64,000 bases of DNA from Candidatus Saccharimonadota bacterium (GCA_017516075.1 JAFWDS010000033.1:24471-88470), one strand, 5' to 3'. Numbered from the stretch's first letter, positions 8,803 through 16,406 are shown. The notes: generated by a model not told the origin, from the sequence alone. Numbers and translations are program-made.

Positions 8803-10566
8803 ATGAAATTATCAAATATAGCGCTAGGGGGAATGGTAGGTTTGATAGTGGTGGCTGGCGCGAGCCTTGCGTCGAACGTAGTAAAAGCAGATGATGTGAT
8901 TGATGATGTTGCTATCACGATACCAGTATCATGCACAATGACGGGGACGGGTCAGAATACGCATAGTGCCAATGTAACAAATGGTACATATGAGGATGAT
9001 ATCGGTACGACTACACTGAAAGTCCTCTGTAATGATAGCGAAGGATTCTCTATCTACGCGATAGGATTTACTGGCGACCAATACACTGGCGAGGATCACA
9101 CCAAGCTAATTGGCGTGGCGAATAATCAAAAAATTGCCACGGGCACGGCGACGAGCGGAAGTGTGTCTAACTGGGCCATGAAATTAGAAACTGATGGTAC
9201 GGCGACTTATGCATTAACGCTAGATAATGGATTTGGTAGTTATAGCGCGGTACCAGATAGCTATACTAAGGTAGCACATAAAGATTCTGGTACGGATGTG
9301 GGGACGAGCGCGGTAGGGAGTACGCTTACGACGACTTACGCATCTTTTATAGCGAGTAATCAGGTGGCGGATACATATAGTGGGAAAGTGAAATATACTA
9401 TGGTGCATCCGGCGAGTGAAACACCGCTGCATCCAGAGACTACTCAGGCTGGACAAATCTGCTATTATCCAAATGGCTCTAATGTAGAAGGCTCCATGGG
9501 GTGTCAGACTATTTCTGCTTCTGCCACTTCTGCCACACTGCTTGCCTCTAATTTTAGTCGCGAAGGCTATGGCTTTGCTGGCTGGAGTAAGACTTTTGAT
9601 TATTCTGATACAACTGGCTACTTAGGTCCACAAGAGACAATCACCTTCACGGCTGGTGAATATACTGGAGATAATCCTGGGCTTTCGCTTTATGCTAGGT
9701 GGATTAAATCTGCTGGCAGTCTCCAGGGATGGACGGGTTGTAGTAGTTTAGCTTCAGGTGCAGTAACAGCCCTTACCGACCAGCGTGACAACCAAACCTA
9801 CGCCATCGCTAAACTTGCCGACGGTAACTGCTGGATGATAGAAAACTTACGCCTAGAAAATACCGGTACCGACAACGCTAATGGCTCCCTCGCCCAAGGT
9901 TACGGCGGCCAGTTTGCTGGCCTTGCCGACCCAGAAAACGCCTGGGCAAACAATATCACCACCGTCAACAGCCTATACAGCACCGATGGTTCTGATAGTA
10001 CCATAAATATCGGTACCAGTAACGCTGGTTACCGCTTCCCACGCTACAATCACGACAATACTAGCTCTAGAGCCTCCACCCCAACAGCTAATACTGTAGC
10101 AATGTACAGTTATGGTAACTACTACACTTGGGCAGCCGCTATTGCTGATACCACTGCCTATTCCAGCGGCGATTACAACACTACATCCATCTGTCCAACT
10201 GGCTGGAAGATTCCACTAGGTAATGCTAGTACTGGTGACATAGAACAAGGCGCATCAGACGCAGCAAACAAAGTCACTGGCTTCTCATACTTAGACAGAA
10301 AAATGGGTGGTACTGGACAATCTCAATCCACTGCAGCCGATTCTCTCCGTTGGCGTAAATACCCAGTAAATTTCGTCTATTCCGGCTACGTCAGCAGTGG
10401 TTCGGTGAGCAATCGTGGCTCGAGCGGCTACTATTGGTCGTCTACGGCGAGCTCGTCTAGCCGCGCCTACTACTTGCTCCTGGATTATTCTAGCGTCAAC
10501 CCAGGCACATACAACAACAACAAGCATTACGGGAGGACAGTGCGCTGCGTCGCCTCTGGTAGCTAG
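8803..10566 (+). CDS. secreted surface protein with InlB-type repeat and FISUMP/lectin-like C terminus
   Basis: 587 residues. A signal peptide (about 1-27, hydrophobic core LGGMVGLIVVAGASLAS) is followed by a beta-rich domain (about 30-205, starting IPVSCTMTGTGQNTHSA). Next is an InlB/Listeria-Bacteroides-type repeat (about 215-298, GYGFAGWSKTFDYS to SLYARW). The C-terminal domain starts LTDQRDNQTYAIAKLADGNC and WMIENLRL, the FISUMP pattern, and ends GYYWSSTASSSSRAYYLLL through VRCVASGS, like a C-type lectin fold. It is probably an exported adhesin acting on host or neighbouring cells. From about 9770 the codons become C-ending and pyrimidine-rich, unlike the purine-rich flanks, suggesting a different origin for the FISUMP part. 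No sorting motif or C-terminal span is seen. Confidence 0.8.
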   Translation: MKLSNIALGGMVGLIVVAGASLASNVVKADDVIDDVAITIPVSCTMTGTGQNTHSANVTNGTYEDDIGTTTLKVLCNDSEGFSIYAIGFTGDQYTGEDHTKLIGVANNQKIATGTATSGSVSNWAMKLETDGTATYALTLDNGFGSYSAVPDSYTKVAHKDSGTDVGTSAVGSTLTTTYASFIASNQVADTYSGKVKYTMVHPASETPLHPETTQAGQICYYPNGSNVEGSMGCQTISASATSATLLASNFSREGYGFAGWSKTFDYSDTTGYLGPQETITFTAGEYTGDNPGLSLYARWIKSAGSLQGWTGCSSLASGAVTALTDQRDNQTYAIAKLADGNCWMIENLRLENTGTDNANGSLAQGYGGQFAGLADPENAWANNITTVNSLYSTDGSDSTINIGTSNAGYRFPRYNHDNTSSRASTPTANTVAMYSYGNYYTWAAAIADTTAYSSGDYNTTSICPTGWKIPLGNASTGDIEQGASDAANKVTGFSYLDRKMGGTGQSQSTAADSLRWRKYPVNFVYSGYVSSGSVSNRGSSGYYWSSTASSSSRAYYLLLDYSSVNPGTYNNNKHYGRTVRCVASGS

Positions 10567-10645
10567 TGTTTTCTGTTCGTGCCGTTCCGGAGCCCTCTGC
10601 ATAATGCTTAAGATATATGTGGTGGGGATTTGAAAAAGTGGAGCT

Positions 10646-10710
10646 AAAAAAATGAAGAGGACTCCACATGCGCACTAACACGCTTTAGTTTCCTCTTCGT
10701 CGGAATTTGT
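10646..10710 (-). ncRNA. candidate small RNA with own promoter and terminator
   Basis: On the minus strand CTGACA (10740-10745), a 17-nt spacer and TATAAT (10717-10722) form a near-consensus promoter. About 55 nt downstream, GAAGAGGA/TCCTCTTC (10691-10698 with 10654-10661) closes a hairpin followed by an ATTTTTTT run, an intrinsic terminator. The loop holds an inner CTAA/TTAG stem. The predicted transcript is about 65 nt. A 24-codon frame overlaps the -10 box and so would lack its start. It lies antisense in the gap between the FISUMP gene and the amidohydrolase gene; target unknown. Confidence 0.5.
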
Positions 10711-10793
10711 ACTTTCATTATAGCAAAGATTAGAGGATTTGTCAGTTTATCAGAGGAGTTTGATATAATAGAGAGAAGAAATTAGGAGAAGAT

Positions 10794-12101
10794 ATGAGGA
10801 TTTTGATAAAGAATGGGGAGCTGCTACTGGCAGAGGGGGAAGGATTTAAAGCGAAGAGGGGGAGTGTGGTGATTGGGGGGAAGAGGATAGAGAAGGTGGT
10901 TTTGGATGGGGAGGAAGTTAGCGGTGAGTTTGATAAGATAATTGATGCGGCGAATAAGCTAGTGATGCCAGGGCTCATCAATGCACATACGCATGCTTAT
11001 ATGAGTATATTTAAAAACTTCGCGGATGATTTGGAGTTCTTTGATTGGTTGCACAAGGTGGAAGAAGTGGAAGATAAGATGAGCGCAGAAGACTGCTACT
11101 GGACGAGTTTGCTCTCAATTGCGGAGATGATAAGGACTGGGACGACTTGTTTTGTAGATATGTGTATGCGGAGTAAAGTAGTGTCGGAAGCGGCGCGAAA
11201 AAGTGGGATGAGAGCGTTTATCGGCAGGGGGCTAGTGAAAGAGGCGGATGATCCGGAAGCGCTCCGGCGATTAAATGAGTTTTTGGAAGATGCGGAGATG
11301 AATACTGATAGCGATAGGGTGAAGTTTATCTTGGCGCCGCATGCGCCGTATTCGAGTCCGCAGAGTTTGCTTCGACTAGTGCGAGAGACTGGCTTCAAAA
11401 GAAACATGATGGCGACGATTCATATGTCAGAATCGCAAGCAGAAGTGGAAGGAATTGCGGCGGAGCAAGATGGAAAGACGCCAGTGGAGTTTGTGGCGGA
11501 GACGGGGTTGTTTGACCTGCCGACCATTGGGGCACATCTAGTCAAGGCGACAGATAAAGATATTGAGATTTTGAAGGAAAAAGGGGTGAGCGTAGCGATA
11601 AATCCGCGAAGTAATATGAAGCTAGGAAATGGGTTTGCGCCGGTTTCTAAGATGCTGGAGGCTGGGGTGAATGTGTGCCTCGGGACAGATGGGAGCGGCA
11701 GTAACAATACGCAGAATATGTTCCAGGAGATGAATTTTGCAAGTTTGGTATATAAGGGAGATGAGAAAAAAGCGAAATGCGTGGATGCGAGTGAAGTGGT
11801 GAAGTTTGCGACAATAAACGGAGCAAAGGCGCTGCAGATGGAAGGTGAAATAGGGGAGATTTCTGAGGGGGCGCTGGCGGATATAATAGTGTTAGATTTA
11901 GAGGTGCCGGAGTTTGTGCCAAGGAATGATTTGGTGAGTGCATTATGTTATAGTGCGAATGGTTCGGAAGTGGTGACGACGATAGTAAATGGGGAAGTAT
12001 TGATGGAGGATAAGAAGATTTTGACGTTTAATGAAAGTGAAGTGTTTGAAAAATGTACTGAAATAGCAGAAAGATTGGGGATGAATGGCTTGGAAAAATG
12101 A
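10794..12101 (+). CDS. amidohydrolase, SAH/MTA (TRZ/ATZ family) deaminase-like
   Basis: 435 residues, the normal size of the metal-dependent TRZ/ATZ amidohydrolases. The metal site is visible as GLINAHTHAYMS (HxH), IHMSESQAE (His), IGAHLVKATDKD (His) and CLGTDGSGSNN (Asp). The N-terminal segment VIGGKRIEKVVLDG and the C-terminal GEIGEISEGALADIIVLDLE form the beta-sandwich that brackets the TIM barrel. Relatives deaminate S-adenosylhomocysteine, methylthioadenosine or guanine-like bases; the exact substrate is uncertain. Promoter TATAAT at about 10762 and ribosome site AGGAGAAG lead the gene. Its end overlaps the next gene by 17 nt, so the two are probably co-expressed; a methyltransferase next to an SAH-processing enzyme makes functional sense. 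Confidence 0.85.
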   Translation: MRILIKNGELLLAEGEGFKAKRGSVVIGGKRIEKVVLDGEEVSGEFDKIIDAANKLVMPGLINAHTHAYMSIFKNFADDLEFFDWLHKVEEVEDKMSAEDCYWTSLLSIAEMIRTGTTCFVDMCMRSKVVSEAARKSGMRAFIGRGLVKEADDPEALRRLNEFLEDAEMNTDSDRVKFILAPHAPYSSPQSLLRLVRETGFKRNMMATIHMSESQAEVEGIAAEQDGKTPVEFVAETGLFDLPTIGAHLVKATDKDIEILKEKGVSVAINPRSNMKLGNGFAPVSKMLEAGVNVCLGTDGSGSNNTQNMFQEMNFASLVYKGDEKKAKCVDASEVVKFATINGAKALQMEGEIGEISEGALADIIVLDLEVPEFVPRNDLVSALCYSANGSEVVTTIVNGEVLMEDKKILTFNESEVFEKCTEIAERLGMNGLEK

Positions 12102-12765
12102 TCAAGTTAATGAAAAGGAAACTGCGCGGATTTTGGAGCTCGCGAGGGCTTGTGTAAAAGTGCCTGGAGACTTTGTGGAAATGGGGTGTTATAGGGGAGA
12201 CACTTCACTAATTTTGGCTGAGATGCTTCAGCGCGACGCTAGGCTTCGTGAGAAGGTGCGTTGCTCAGTCGACGTACGACGAAGTACGTCTCCTTCCGCT
12301 ACTCCTTCTTCCTCGCCTAGCATTTACGCTGAAGCATCTCAGGAGCTTGGTGGAAAAGATGCGAAAAAGTTGTGGATTTATGACTCGTTTGAAGGGTTGC
12401 CGGAGAAAAAGGAAGTAGATAAGTCGGTGATGGGGGTATTGTTTCGGAGTGGAGAGCTGGCGGCGACAAAGAGAGAAGTGAAAGAGAGGTTTTTGCGCGC
12501 CAATTTGCCGGTACCAAGGATAAAAAAAGCGTGGTTTAGCGATTTGACGCCAGAAGATATGCCAGAGAAAATTGCATTTGCGTTTTTAGATGGAGATTTT
12601 TATGAATCGATTAGGGATTCTTTGAGACTGGTGACGCCAAGGATGAGCGACGAGGGGATATTAGTTGTGCACGATTATACAAATCCGGCTCTTCCTGGGG
12701 TAAAACGAGCGGTAGATGAGTGGAATAATAGGGAAAAATATAGTTTTGAGGTAATTTTATTATAA
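12085..12765 (+). CDS. TylF/MycF-like SAM-dependent methyltransferase with inserted peptide
   Basis: 226 residues. FVEMGCYRGDTSLILAEML is the SAM-binding motif I, IYDSFEGLPEK is the TylF-family acidic loop, FAFLDGDFYESIRDSL and ILVVHDYTNPALPGVKRAV follow with metal-binding aspartates. Members O-methylate sugars or small molecules using Mg2+. Between EML and the expected ELGGKDAKK there are about 37 extra residues (starting RDARLREK and ending YAEASQ) encoded by a palindromic DNA insertion at 12220-12340. The family normally goes straight from motif I to KKLWIYDSFEG, so this peptide is foreign; whether the protein still works is unknown. The gene overlaps the upstream amidohydrolase. Confidence 0.75.
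   Translation: MAWKNDQVNEKETARILELARACVKVPGDFVEMGCYRGDTSLILAEMLQRDARLREKVRCSVDVRRSTSPSATPSSSPSIYAEASQELGGKDAKKLWIYDSFEGLPEKKEVDKSVMGVLFRSGELAATKREVKERFLRANLPVPRIKKAWFSDLTPEDMPEKIAFAFLDGDFYESIRDSLRLVTPRMSDEGILVVHDYTNPALPGVKRAVDEWNNREKYSFEVILL
12220..12340. repeat. palindromic element inserted in frame in the methyltransferase gene
   Basis: Outer arms GAGATGCTTCAGCG (12220-12233) and CGCTGAAGCATCTC (12327-12340) match perfectly over 14 bp; GCTAGGC (12238-12244) pairs with GCCTAGC (12315-12321); GACGTAC (12271-12277) pairs with GTACGTC (12284-12290) at the centre. The insertion is bounded by CAG on both sides (12229-12231 and 12340-12342); removing one unit takes out 111 nt, exactly 37 codons, and restores a normal family sequence. 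It resembles in concept the Rickettsia palindromic elements that insert in frame in genes. No second copy was noticed in the window. Confidence 0.75.
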
Positions 12766-12770
12766 AATAC

Positions 12771-12799
12771 TTGACAGATATTTGGGAATGGTGTAGAAT
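12771..12799 (+). promoter_or_regulatory. sigma70-type promoter of the structured RNA
   Basis: TTGACA (12771-12776), a 17-nt spacer and TAGAAT (12794-12799). This is one of the best -35/-10 pairs in the window and it drives no open reading frame. Confidence 0.75.
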
Positions 12800-12805
12800 G
12801 TAATG

Positions 12806-13080
12806 CACGGGGGACGACGTTTTTTAATAATTGGAACTATTGTAGCTCTTTGTAACCTGAGGTTTTAATTGTAACAAATGGTCTTAAGATAAGTAGCTAT
12901 CGACTCTTTTGTGTTTCAGAAACTTATTGTTTTAGTTTTTATTGCTTCACAATGAATCTGCTGTTTATTCGATTCGCCTGTTATTAAAACTCATGCCACA
13001 TTCAAAGATACATTACCCATCGATTGACGTCGTCTTCTGTACATTATGGGCCGGTCTTAGTACCGGCTCTTTTCCTTTTT
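12806..13080 (+). ncRNA. structured non-coding RNA, about 270 nt, possibly 6S-like
   Basis: Between the methyltransferase and groES there is no plausible ORF, but a strong promoter upstream and an intrinsic terminator downstream. The predicted ends pair: GACGACGT (12813-12820) with ACGTCGTC (13027-13034). Further in, TGAGGTTTTAAT pairs with ATTAAAACTCA with one bulge, a CTTTG/CAAAG helix lies between them, and the apex holds CAGA...TTATTG with CAATGA...TCTG. A long closed rod of this length is reminiscent of 6S RNA, the RNA polymerase-binding regulator, but the sequence is not diagnostic. tmRNA, SRP and RNase P signatures were looked for and not found. Confidence 0.6.
13050..13080 (+). terminator. 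intrinsic terminator of the structured RNA
   Basis: GCCGGT (13050-13055), loop cttagt, ACCGGC (13062-13067), followed by TCTTTTCCTTTTT. Confidence 0.85.
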
Positions 13081-13152
13081 ACGATAGAGTTGTGAATTTG
13101 ATTTAAGAAAAAGGTTTTTTCAATAAGAATGAATGGCGAATGATAGAAAGTT

Positions 13153-13194
13153 TTGGCACTCGCGTATTGCAAGTGCTAGTTTTTGTGCTATAAT
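13153..13194 (+). promoter_or_regulatory. CIRCE operator and promoter of groES-groEL
   Basis: TTGGCACTC (13153-13161), 9-nt spacer, AAGTGCTAG (13171-13179) matches the CIRCE inverted repeat bound by the heat-shock repressor HrcA, with two mismatches to the consensus. TATAAT (13189-13194) follows with a TTGCAA -35 inside the operator, so HrcA binding would block RNA polymerase. hrcA itself is not in the window. Confidence 0.85.
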
Positions 13195-13219
13195 AGGGCT
13201 AGAAAAGGAGTAAATAATC

Positions 13220-13474
13220 ATGGCGCTTAAACCATTGAAAGATAGAGTGGTGGCAGTGGTGGAAAAACCGCTCGAAAAGACAAAATCTGGAATACTGCTG
13301 GGCGAGGCTAAAGAAAAACCAGCATACGCAGTGGTAGAATCTGTGGGTCCGGAAGTGAAATCTGTGAAAAAAGGAGACAAGATTGTCTACAAAGAGTATT
13401 CGACTACCGAAATAAAAGTCGATGGAAAAGACTATATTATCTTGAAGGAAGAGGATGTTCTGGCAACTCTGTAG
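13220..13474 (+). CDS. groES: co-chaperonin GroES
   Basis: 84 residues, shorter than the usual 95-100 but with the full beta-barrel pattern. ALKPLKDRVVAVVEKPLEKT opens the domain, KSGILLGEAKEKP contains the mobile loop that docks to GroEL, and GDKIVYKEYSTTEIKVDGKD with YIILKEEDVLA closes it. GroES caps the GroEL cavity during ATP-driven folding. A strong ribosome site (AAGGAG) lies 9 nt before the ATG. groEL starts 52 nt downstream with its own AAGGAG, so the pair forms a classic operon under the CIRCE operator upstream. Confidence 0.96.
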   Translation: MALKPLKDRVVAVVEKPLEKTKSGILLGEAKEKPAYAVVESVGPEVKSVKKGDKIVYKEYSTTEIKVDGKDYIILKEEDVLATL

Positions 13475-13526
13475 AAGAATAAGTTGTGGAAAACATGTGG
13501 AAAACTTTTTATAATAAGGAGTAAAA

Positions 13527-15149
13527 ATGGCAAAAAAAATCTTTTACGAAGCGGAGGCACGGGAAAAAGTGCTATCTGGTGCAAAGCAATTATATGATGC
13601 GGTGAAAGTGACGTTTGGACCGAAGGGCAAGAACGTGATTATAGAGAAAGAGTATGGCGCTCCGGTGATTACGCACGATGGTGTAACGGTGGCAGAAGCA
13701 GTGGAGCTTCCAAACAAGAACGAGTCTCTAGGTGAGGCTGTGGGCGCAAAACTGATTAAAACTGCGGCACAGAAGCTAAATAAGGTAGCTGGGGATGGCA
13801 CTACCACTGTGACGGTTTTGACTTATAATATCTTGAATGAGGCAAATAAACTGATTGCGGCGGGGATGAATCCGATGGAGCTTCGGCACGGAATTGAGAA
13901 GGCTGGCAAGGAGGTGGTTAACGAGATTGAGAAGCAGGCCGAGAAGATTGATGGTGATTCGGCGAAGGTGGCGGAGGTTGCGACGATCTCGGCCGGTGAT
14001 GCAGAGATTGGTAAACTGATTGCTGAAGTGATTTCTAAGATTGGCAAGGATGGTGTGGTGACTGTAGAAGCTGGGCAGGGGCTTACGATGGAGCAGGAAA
14101 TTGTAGAAGGGTTTTCTTATGACAAGGGCTATTCTTCGCCATTCTTTGTAACGGATGTGAATCGTCAGGAAGCGGTGTTTGAGAAGCCTTTGATTTTAGT
14201 TACTGATAGGAAGATTTCGGCGGCGAATGATATTTTGCCTCTCTTAGAAAAGGTAGCGCAAACCGGCAAGAAGGATTTGGTGATAATTGCCGAGGAAGTT
14301 GAAGGCGAAGCGCTGAGCCTACTAGTTTTGAATAAGCTGAAGGGTGTATTTAATTCGCTGGTTCTCAAAGCACCGGCATTTGGTGAGAGACGAAAGGCTG
14401 TGATGGAAGATATTGCGATTTTGACCGATGCGACAGTGGTGTCTTCTGAGAAAGGATTGAAACTGGAGGAAGTCGGGCTAGAAGTGCTGGGTACTGCGAG
14501 TAAGGTGATTGCGGAGAAGGATGCGACCACTATTATTAAAGGCGCAGGTGACAAGAAGAAGGTGGCGGAGAGAATTGAGTTAATTCATACTTTTGCCAAT
14601 AATGCGAAATCGGATTACGAGCGAGAAGAATTTGAGAAGCGCGCAGCGGCTTTGTCTGGTAAAGTTGCGGTGATTAAGGTAGGTGGTGCAACGGAAACTG
14701 AGATTGACGAAAAGAAATTCCGCGTAGATGATGCAGTGGCGGCCACCAAGGCGGCATTAGCTGAGGGAATCGTGACTGGTGGAGGTGTGACGCTAGTTAA
14801 CGCATCTTCTAAGTTAGATGAGAAAGATGCGGGGGCGAGGATTGTGAAGAATGCTTTGAAGACTCCATTTGTGCATATTATGGAAAATGCTGGTCTGAAT
14901 GCGCAGGCTTTGCTGGCTAAGGTGGAGGATGCGAAGGTTGGTATGGGTATAAACGTAATGACGCCAGAAAAGGGACTGATAGAGCTAAAGAAGGCTGGCG
15001 TGATTGATCCAGCAAAAGTGACGAAAGAGGCAGTCAAGAATGCTACTTCGATTGCCGGAACAGCGATTACGATGGGAGCGTTGATATGCGAAATCCCAGA
15101 AGAAAAACCGGCAGCCATGGATGGTGGCGGTATGGGGATGGGATACTAA
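13527..15149 (+). CDS. groEL: chaperonin GroEL
   Basis: 540 residues, the normal length. It forms the double-ring ATP-dependent folding chamber. The N-terminal equatorial part holds KVTFGPKGKNVIIEK, ITHDGVTVAE and AGDGTTTVTVL (ATP-binding). The apical domain includes EGFSYDKGYSSPFFVT, and the C-terminal equatorial part has EGIVTGGGVTLVNA and the flexible tail ending GGMGMGY. Ribosome site AAGGAG lies 6 nt before the start. An intrinsic terminator follows the stop directly, so groES-groEL is a self-contained heat-shock unit. Confidence 0.98.
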   Translation: MAKKIFYEAEAREKVLSGAKQLYDAVKVTFGPKGKNVIIEKEYGAPVITHDGVTVAEAVELPNKNESLGEAVGAKLIKTAAQKLNKVAGDGTTTVTVLTYNILNEANKLIAAGMNPMELRHGIEKAGKEVVNEIEKQAEKIDGDSAKVAEVATISAGDAEIGKLIAEVISKIGKDGVVTVEAGQGLTMEQEIVEGFSYDKGYSSPFFVTDVNRQEAVFEKPLILVTDRKISAANDILPLLEKVAQTGKKDLVIIAEEVEGEALSLLVLNKLKGVFNSLVLKAPAFGERRKAVMEDIAILTDATVVSSEKGLKLEEVGLEVLGTASKVIAEKDATTIIKGAGDKKKVAERIELIHTFANNAKSDYEREEFEKRAAALSGKVAVIKVGGATETEIDEKKFRVDDAVAATKAALAEGIVTGGGVTLVNASSKLDEKDAGARIVKNALKTPFVHIMENAGLNAQALLAKVEDAKVGMGINVMTPEKGLIELKKAGVIDPAKVTKEAVKNATSIAGTAITMGALICEIPEEKPAAMDGGGMGMGY

Positions 15150-15151
15150 AA

Positions 15152-15178
15152 AATAAGCCCTGCGGGGCTTATTTTTTT
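15152..15178 (+). terminator. groEL terminator
   Basis: AATAAGCCC (15152-15160), tgcg, GGGCTTATT followed by a T run to 15178. Confidence 0.9.
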
Positions 15179-15196
15179 GTGAGGTGGGTTAGCTAA

Positions 15197-15748
15197 TTAC
15201 ATTTTGTCGATGGACTGGATGAGATAGAGCAGAGCTTCAGCGCGCTCGACTTCGTTGGGGATTTCGCGAGCGGCGCGATAGGCTGGCTCTAAAATGGTGT
15301 AATCTTTGAGATCATCGAAAATGTCTTTGTAGATTTTGAACTTTTCGGAATTGTCCATGCTGATTCTATCGAGCAAGGGGACAAGGTCGCGAAGAGCGGC
15401 TTTTTTGACTTCGCCGGTGTTGAGGGGCTGCGGAATGGGCTCTGGGGTGGGCTGTTCTACGACTGGGGCAGGTGCGGGCATGTCTGGAACAGCTGGTGCA
15501 GGGGCGGGGCTAAGCTCTGGAATATTGACGGATTCGAGAGGGGCAATTGGCTCTGGAGCTGGTTGGACCATTTCGATTTTTGGCTCTGGGAAAGGGCCAA
15601 TTGGCTCGCCTAGCTCACCAGTATCTCCTTCTGGCACAGAAGAAGGCGCGGCGACTGGATCCGAAAAAACTGGATCCACGCTGGTCGTATTAGTAATATC
15701 GTCAATTGCTTTTTGTAGATCGTTATCTACGTTTTGAGTTTGTTCCAT
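15197..15748 (-). CDS. proline-rich protein with C-terminal helical domain, unknown function
   Basis: 183 residues. The first 115 are low-complexity, rich in Pro, Glu and Ala (for example PAPEPIAP, PAPAPAVPDMPAPAPVV), with no signal peptide or membrane span. The last 65 residues form a charged helical domain (LRDLVPLLDRISMDNSEKFK, then ILEPAYRAAREIPNEVERAE) that looks folded. A disordered, acidic tether on a small helical domain suggests a scaffold or partner-binding role, but no function can be assigned. The ribosome site AAAGGTGG lies 7 nt before the ATG, with TATAAT upstream. It is convergent with groEL. Confidence 0.7.
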   Translation of the reverse strand: MEQTQNVDNDLQKAIDDITNTTSVDPVFSDPVAAPSSVPEGDTGELGEPIGPFPEPKIEMVQPAPEPIAPLESVNIPELSPAPAPAVPDMPAPAPVVEQPTPEPIPQPLNTGEVKKAALRDLVPLLDRISMDNSEKFKIYKDIFDDLKDYTILEPAYRAAREIPNEVERAEALLYLIQSIDKM

Positions 15749-15797
15749 ATTTACCCACCTTTTAGATTATACTTATGTTAATATTAGCACAGATTTT

Positions 15798-16265
15798 TTA
15801 AATACGCAAGAAGTTTACAATTTTATCGAGAAAATCGAGTTTGACTTCTTCCATGGGTAGACGAGCACCTAGAGCGTCGACGATTTGCTCGCCGCTATTT
15901 CCAGGAAAATAGACTTTGGTGTTAAGGCTGAAGCGTTTTTTGGGGATGAGGACGGCAGAGAAATGAGTGCCTTCTTTGAGAATACCAAAGGCGCGATAGT
16001 TGGTGAAGGGATGAAGATTGTTGCCTTCGGTGAGACCGTCGGACGTGAGGGCGTAGTGGATTTTGCGTGGCGGACGCAAGGCAGAAATAAGGATAGCGAT
16101 ACCACTGAGGATAACGAGTGCAAGAAAAGTCCACCAGCCAAGAAAAATCGCCAGAGCAGATAAACCTGCACACACGAGAAATAGGCCGATATACCACCAA
16201 GCGTTGTGTTCACGAACGATGTATTCCTCGGCTTCCCAAGAAATATCATTTATGCTTTTTGCCAT
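15798..16265 (-). CDS. two-span membrane protein with cytoplasmic PH-like domain
   Basis: 155 residues. After a soluble start (ISWEAEEYIVREHNAWW) two hydrophobic segments (about 24-42 YIGLFLVCAGLSALAIFLG and 44-62 FLALVILSGIAILIS) are followed by RPPRKIHYALTSDGL and a beta-rich domain ending in a helix (LDFLDKIVNFLRI). The layout resembles small bacterial PH-domain membrane proteins; function unknown. TACAAT lies 6 nt upstream of the ATG with no ribosome site, so translation is probably leaderless. Confidence 0.7.
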   Translation of the reverse strand: MAKSINDISWEAEEYIVREHNAWWYIGLFLVCAGLSALAIFLGWWTFLALVILSGIAILISALRPPRKIHYALTSDGLTEGNNLHPFTNYRAFGILKEGTHFSAVLIPKKRFSLNTKVYFPGNSGEQIVDALGARLPMEEVKLDFLDKIVNFLRI

Positions 16266-16298
16266 GCTCTTATTGTATCACAAATTAAAAAAATGTGG

Positions 16299-16304
16299 TA
16301 GAAT
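16299..16304 (+). promoter_or_regulatory. -10 box of tRNA-Ser
   Basis: TGGTAGAAT, an extended -10 element, ends 9 nt before the mature tRNA 5' end. Confidence 0.6.
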
Positions 16305-16313
16305 GGTATGAAT

Positions 16314-16406
16314 GGAGGGTTACCCAAGTGGCTGAAGGGGACGGTTTGCTAAATCGTTAGTCTGGAGTGATCTGGAGCGGGAGTTCGAATCTCCCACCCT
16401 CCGCCA
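16314..16406 (+). tRNA. tRNA-Ser (GCT)
   Basis: A class II tRNA of 93 nt including an encoded CCA. The acceptor GGAGGGT pairs with ACCCTCC (16396-16402), discriminator G. The anticodon loop TTGCTAA gives GCT, decoding AGC/AGU. The long variable arm (AGTCTGGAGTGATCTGGAGC region) and the T arm GGGAGTTCGAATCTCCC are complete. The last 21 nt occur again at 16545-16565. Confidence 0.95.

Noticed and set aside
12806..13080. tmRNA, SRP RNA or RNase P RNA
   Set aside because: No tRNA-like ends or tag frame, no GGAAGGAAGCAG-type loop, and no GAGGAAAGTCC core were seen.
14615..15118. 167-codon open frame antisense to groEL
   Set aside because: It is the mirror frame of a strongly biased coding gene, hydrophobic without pattern, and has no promoter or ribosome site. 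The same applies to the frames at 13544-13807 and 14165-14554.
15336..15737. 133-codon plus-strand frame
   Set aside because: Shadow of the proline-rich gene on the other strand; Gly/Ser/Ala-rich composition follows from the Pro codons.
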